Positions 62,052-64,000 of a stretch of DNA of 64,000 nt are shown here, in pieces. The DNA is from LMUY01 sp965199005 (lineage in GTDB: Bacteria > Pseudomonadota > Alphaproteobacteria > Acetobacterales > Acetobacteraceae). The notes under the pieces were generated by a model that did no database searches, was not told the DNA's origin, and worked only from the letters and a program-made list of their open reading frames with translations. Positions within the stretch are counted from its first letter, which is position 1. Each line of letters opens with the position of its first letter. The stretch spans positions 1,116,001 through 1,180,000 of the forward strand of contig CBDAQK010000006.1 in the NCBI GenBank assembly GCA_965199005.1, read 5' to 3'. The position numbers were made by a program, and so were the translations under genes.

Positions 62052-62092
62052 CGCGAACCGGTATCGTCCGCTAAAACCCTGGGCGGTTCGCG
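62052..62092. terminator. 9-bp inverted repeat after cas2
   Basis: CGCGAACCG (62052-62060) and CGGTTCGCG (62084-62092) are perfect inverted repeats separated by 23 bp, followed by CTGACTCTTTTT. The T-run suggests a terminator for the cas operon. The wide loop and position also fit a structured part of the leader. Confidence 0.4.
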
Positions 62093-62125
62093 CTGACTCT
62101 TTTTCATTGTGGATCAGGGTGTTAC

Positions 62126-62157
62126 TTGTAGGCCACGCCCCGGGCCAAGGATATTAT
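62126..62157 (+). promoter_or_regulatory. Possible promoter of the CRISPR array in the leader
   Basis: TTGTAG (62126-62131) and GATATT (62150-62155; TATTAT overlaps to 62157) are 18 bp apart, about 70 bp before the first repeat. This is the right place and direction for a pre-crRNA promoter. The match to consensus is only moderate. Confidence 0.3.
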
Positions 62158-62228
62158 TGCCTCTACCACCTAGGATCGCGCAAAGTAGCCAATTTGCCCT
62201 GCCCTCCCCAAACGTTGCACCATGGGGA

Positions 62229-62337
62229 GTCGCCCTCCGCGCGGGGGCGCGGATAGAAACGTTTATGAAAAGCGCGGATGGCGATGACAGCGTCGGTCGA
62301 CCGACGTGGCCCTCCGCACGGGGGCGCGGATCGAAAC
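62229..62337 (+). CRISPR. Minimal type I-C CRISPR array: two repeats, one clear spacer
   Basis: Two 32-bp repeats lie at 62229-62260 and 62306-62337. Both begin GT and end GCGCGGAT(A/C)GAAAC with a CCCTCCG/GGGGGCG stem, the I-C repeat pattern. They differ at repeat positions 3, 13 and 27. The interval 62261-62305 is 45 bp, longer than the usual 33-36 bp of I-C spacers. After the second repeat, 34 bp later, a stretch at 62372-62403 matches the repeat at roughly 18 of 32 positions and may be a decayed terminal repeat. The leader is on the cas2 side, and the repeats run in the cas direction. Confidence 0.88.
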
Positions 62338-62617
62338 GCTCGCTTCTGGCAGCGGCAGAGACATCACCACAGGGACCCACCGAGCCAGGGAGAGGGATCA
62401 ATTTTGTCAATTAATCTGGTATCCGATACCTGTCTATCCGCTAACTTGATAGAGATCTGCAACATCGCCGAGTGAATCTATCACCCACAGAGCTTTCACC
62501 GAAAACACTGCAAGAACGTTAACCTGCTGCCTTGGCATTTGCTTCCAAAGCCACTGCCCTTGAGGGTAGCCCAGCCCCCGGCGGCACAATCTAAGTTGCT
62601 GTTTCTTGGGGATTTAT

Positions 62618-62693
62618 TGGTGGGCCCGCAGGGGATCGAACCCTGGACCCCAAGATTAAAAGTCTCGTGCTCTACCATCTGAGCTACAGGCCC
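62618..62693 (-). tRNA. tRNA-Lys (anticodon UUU)
   Basis: On the minus strand a full cloverleaf reads GGGCCTG acceptor, AGCTCAGATGGTAGAGC D-arm, anticodon stem-loop with CTTTTAA (anticodon TTT), GGTTCGATCCC T-arm and CGGGCCC acceptor, then discriminator A and encoded CCA. All stems pair, with one G-U in the acceptor. It lies between the CRISPR array and the cyclophilin gene. Confidence 0.95.
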
Positions 62694-62737
62694 GCCGCGG
62701 CACCCCCTAGCCTGGAGGTGCCGCAATCGTCAATTGC

Positions 62738-63319
62738 TCAGCTATTCTCTTCGGCTGCCAACCGCATCTTGATGATCTTGTCGGGATTGGTGACGGTCCC
62801 GCCGCTGCCGACGCCCTTCTTCAATTCGTCCACATGCTCCATTCCCGATACAACCTGGCCCCAGATCGTATATTGGCCATCCAGAAACGGCGCCGGGGCA
62901 AAGCAGATGAAGAACTGGCTGTTGGCCGTGTCCGGGCTCTGCGTCCGCGCAGCACCCACAGTGCCCCGAAGGAAATGGGCGCTGCTGCTGAACTCGGCCT
63001 TCAGGTCCGGGTATTTGCTTCCCCCGCCCCCCGTGCCCGTTGGATCGCCCCCCTGTGCCATGAACCCGTCGATCACCCGGTGGAAGGGCGTGCCGTCGTA
63101 GAAATGCTCGTGACAGAGCAACTTCACACGCGCGACATGGCCGGGCGCCAAATCTGGGCGGAGCCGGATGACGACTCGGCCACCCTTCACATCCAAATAG
63201 AGTGTGTTCTGTGGGTCCAACGCCGGCTGGGCGTCGGCAGTGGAGGATACGGCGTCGCTCATCAAAGCTCCGATTGCAATCGTGGATAGGAAGGTACGGC
63301 GGTCAATACGGCTAACCAT
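62738..63319 (-). CDS. Exported cyclophilin-type peptidylprolyl isomerase
   Basis: Catalyses cis-trans isomerisation of Xaa-Pro bonds. The 193-residue protein starts MVSRIDRRTFLSTIAIGALMSDAVSSTADA, a signal peptide with twin Arg. The cyclophilin core follows: FYDGTPFHRVIDGFMAQGGDPTGTGGGG near 73-100, NSQFFICFAPAPFLDGQYTIWGQVVSGMEHVDEL near 132-165, with the catalytic Arg in FHRV. Probably periplasmic. It lies 22 bp after coaD on the same strand. Confidence 0.9.
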   Translation of the reverse strand: MVSRIDRRTFLSTIAIGALMSDAVSSTADAQPALDPQNTLYLDVKGGRVVIRLRPDLAPGHVARVKLLCHEHFYDGTPFHRVIDGFMAQGGDPTGTGGGGSKYPDLKAEFSSSAHFLRGTVGAARTQSPDTANSQFFICFAPAPFLDGQYTIWGQVVSGMEHVDELKKGVGSGGTVTNPDKIIKMRLAAEENS

Positions 63320-63341
63320 GTGTGACGCTCCGTAATGGGAA

Positions 63342-63887
63342 TCAAACCTTGGGACGCACCCGAGCCAGGGTGCGCTCCAACGTCAGCGCGGGCACGAAAG
63401 AGGAGATATCGCCACCTAAGCGGGCGATCTCCTTGACGAAACGCGACGAGATGAACTGATGCGTCTCGCTGGCCGTCAGGAACACCGTCTCGATCGTTGG
63501 GTCTAGACGGTAATTCATCCCCGCCATCTGAAACTCATAGTCGAAGTCGCTGACGGCGCGCAGACCACGGATGATCACGCTTGCGCCATTGTCACGCGCG
63601 AAATCCACCAGCAGCCCGCTAAAGCTCGTCACCTCGATCGTCGACCCGGTGCGGGTGGCAATCGGAGCCATCTCCTCGCGAACCAACTCCATCCGCTCCT
63701 CAATCGAGAAAATCGGTCCCTTCCCATCATTCGACGCGACGCCCACCACCAGATGGTCAAGGATTTTTGCCGCACGGGTGATAATGTCGATGTGGCCGTT
63801 GGTAACCGGGTCGAATGTGCCTGGATAGATCCCGGTATGGCGATCCAACGACCGCCCTTTGCTCGTATCAGCCAAGGGAGTCCTCAT
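63342..63887 (-). CDS. coaD: Phosphopantetheine adenylyltransferase
   Basis: CoaD adenylylates 4'-phosphopantetheine in coenzyme A synthesis. The nucleotidyltransferase motif GIYPGTFDPVTNGHIDII is followed by GLRAVSDFDYEFQMAGMNYRL and the FISSRFVKEIARLGGDISSFV signature. ATG 63887 gives 181 residues and overlaps the gyrA stop by 20 bp. TTG 63875 has GAGG upstream, and TTG 63848 gives an N-terminus closer to the family length, so the true start is uncertain. Co-transcription with gyrA and the cyclophilin is likely. Confidence 0.92.
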   Translation of the reverse strand: MRTPLADTSKGRSLDRHTGIYPGTFDPVTNGHIDIITRAAKILDHLVVGVASNDGKGPIFSIEERMELVREEMAPIATRTGSTIEVTSFSGLLVDFARDNGASVIIRGLRAVSDFDYEFQMAGMNYRLDPTIETVFLTASETHQFISSRFVKEIARLGGDISSFVPALTLERTLARVRPKV

Positions 63888-64000
63888 CTGTATCGGCGTT
63901 GCCAGCACCGTCGGGGTTGTCGAGCATGGGGCCCGCGTCGTCATCCAGTGGCCCGAACCCGCGTGGTCCATCCGTTGGGGCGCCATCCGGACCAGGATCA
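63868..64000 (-). CDS. gyrA: Partial gene, probable C-terminus of DNA gyrase subunit A
   Basis: The minus strand enters the window in frame as DPGPDGAPTDGPRGFGPLDD and continues DAGPMLDNPDGAGNADTDEDSLG before TGA at 63870-63868. The Asp/Gly/Pro-rich acidic tail and position just before coaD fit the variable C-terminus of GyrA in this lineage. Only about 43 codons are seen and none carry a conserved domain, so the name depends on gene order. Confidence 0.5.
   Translation of the reverse strand, partial: DPGPDGAPTDGPRGFGPLDDDAGPMLDNPDGAGNADTDEDSLG

Noticed and set aside
62372..62403. Third CRISPR repeat
   Set aside because: It is at the right distance (34 bp) but matches only about 18 of 32 positions, so it is mentioned as a possible decayed repeat and not counted in the array.
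62618..62693. tRNA-Lys 3' end as an attachment site for the CRISPR island
   Set aside because: I could not see a second copy of the tRNA end at the other border and no integrase gene is present.

Overview
The window is dense, high-GC (about two-thirds G+C) chromosomal DNA from an alphaproteobacterium. Rhodospirillales, most likely Acetobacteraceae, fits best: there is a transaldolase/glucose-6-phosphate isomerase fusion inside a complete pentose-phosphate operon, a gyrA-coaD-peptidylprolyl isomerase order at the right edge, and an opgG/opgH pair. This assignment rests on gene content and order as I know them, not on a search.

Layout. 1-12.2 kb is housekeeping: class II amidotransferase, fabD, the rpsF-rpsR-rplI ribosomal cluster, cfa, dnaB, alr, mlaE-mlaF and radA. 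12.2-19.2 kb holds opgH-opgG (periplasmic glucan), a DUF3830 gene, cvpA-purF and a short-chain dehydrogenase. 19.2-29.2 kb carries an MFS transporter, der-bamB-yfgM, a dihydroorotase-type amidohydrolase, a tam-like methyltransferase and two divergent flavoproteins whose start codons overlap. 29.2-32.2 kb is a three-gene signalling cluster (CHASE3 histidine kinase, stand-alone receiver, receiver-HisKA_2 kinase). 32.4-43.5 kb is a sugar-phosphate operon (tkt, tal-pgi, gnd, zwf, two Cof-type HAD phosphatases, pgl, rpiA, gntK). It converges on glmU-glmS, which draw fructose-6-phosphate into UDP-GlcNAc. gph, rpmB, dcd, murA, a few small genes and a second dehydrogenase/hydrolase/oxidase group follow up to 53.6 kb.

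53.6-62.4 kb is a type I-C CRISPR-Cas locus (cas3, cas5c, cas8c, cas7c, broken cas4, cas1, cas2) ending in a tiny array next to tRNA-Lys. Cas4 has lost its middle, including the catalytic Asp region, through a frame-changing deletion. The array has only two recognisable repeats, which already differ from each other.

The most interesting signal is in the 326-bp gap between cas3 and cas5c. A degenerate, minus-strand type I-C repeat (56476-56501) keeps the processing-site end and a short hairpin. The DNA that would be its spacer matches the cas5c promoter region in the same gap (56636-56659; 20 of 23 aligned bases, one 1-nt gap), and that match sits next to a TTC PAM. A Cascade footprint there would cover the extended -10 element. 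I read this as a candidate crRNA-like RNA that directs the I-C effector to repress its own cas operon, analogous to CreA/CreR RNAs of other type I systems. It is a sequence-based hypothesis and transcription has not been shown.

The right edge returns to housekeeping genes: tRNA-Lys, a cyclophilin, coaD and the C-terminus of gyrA.
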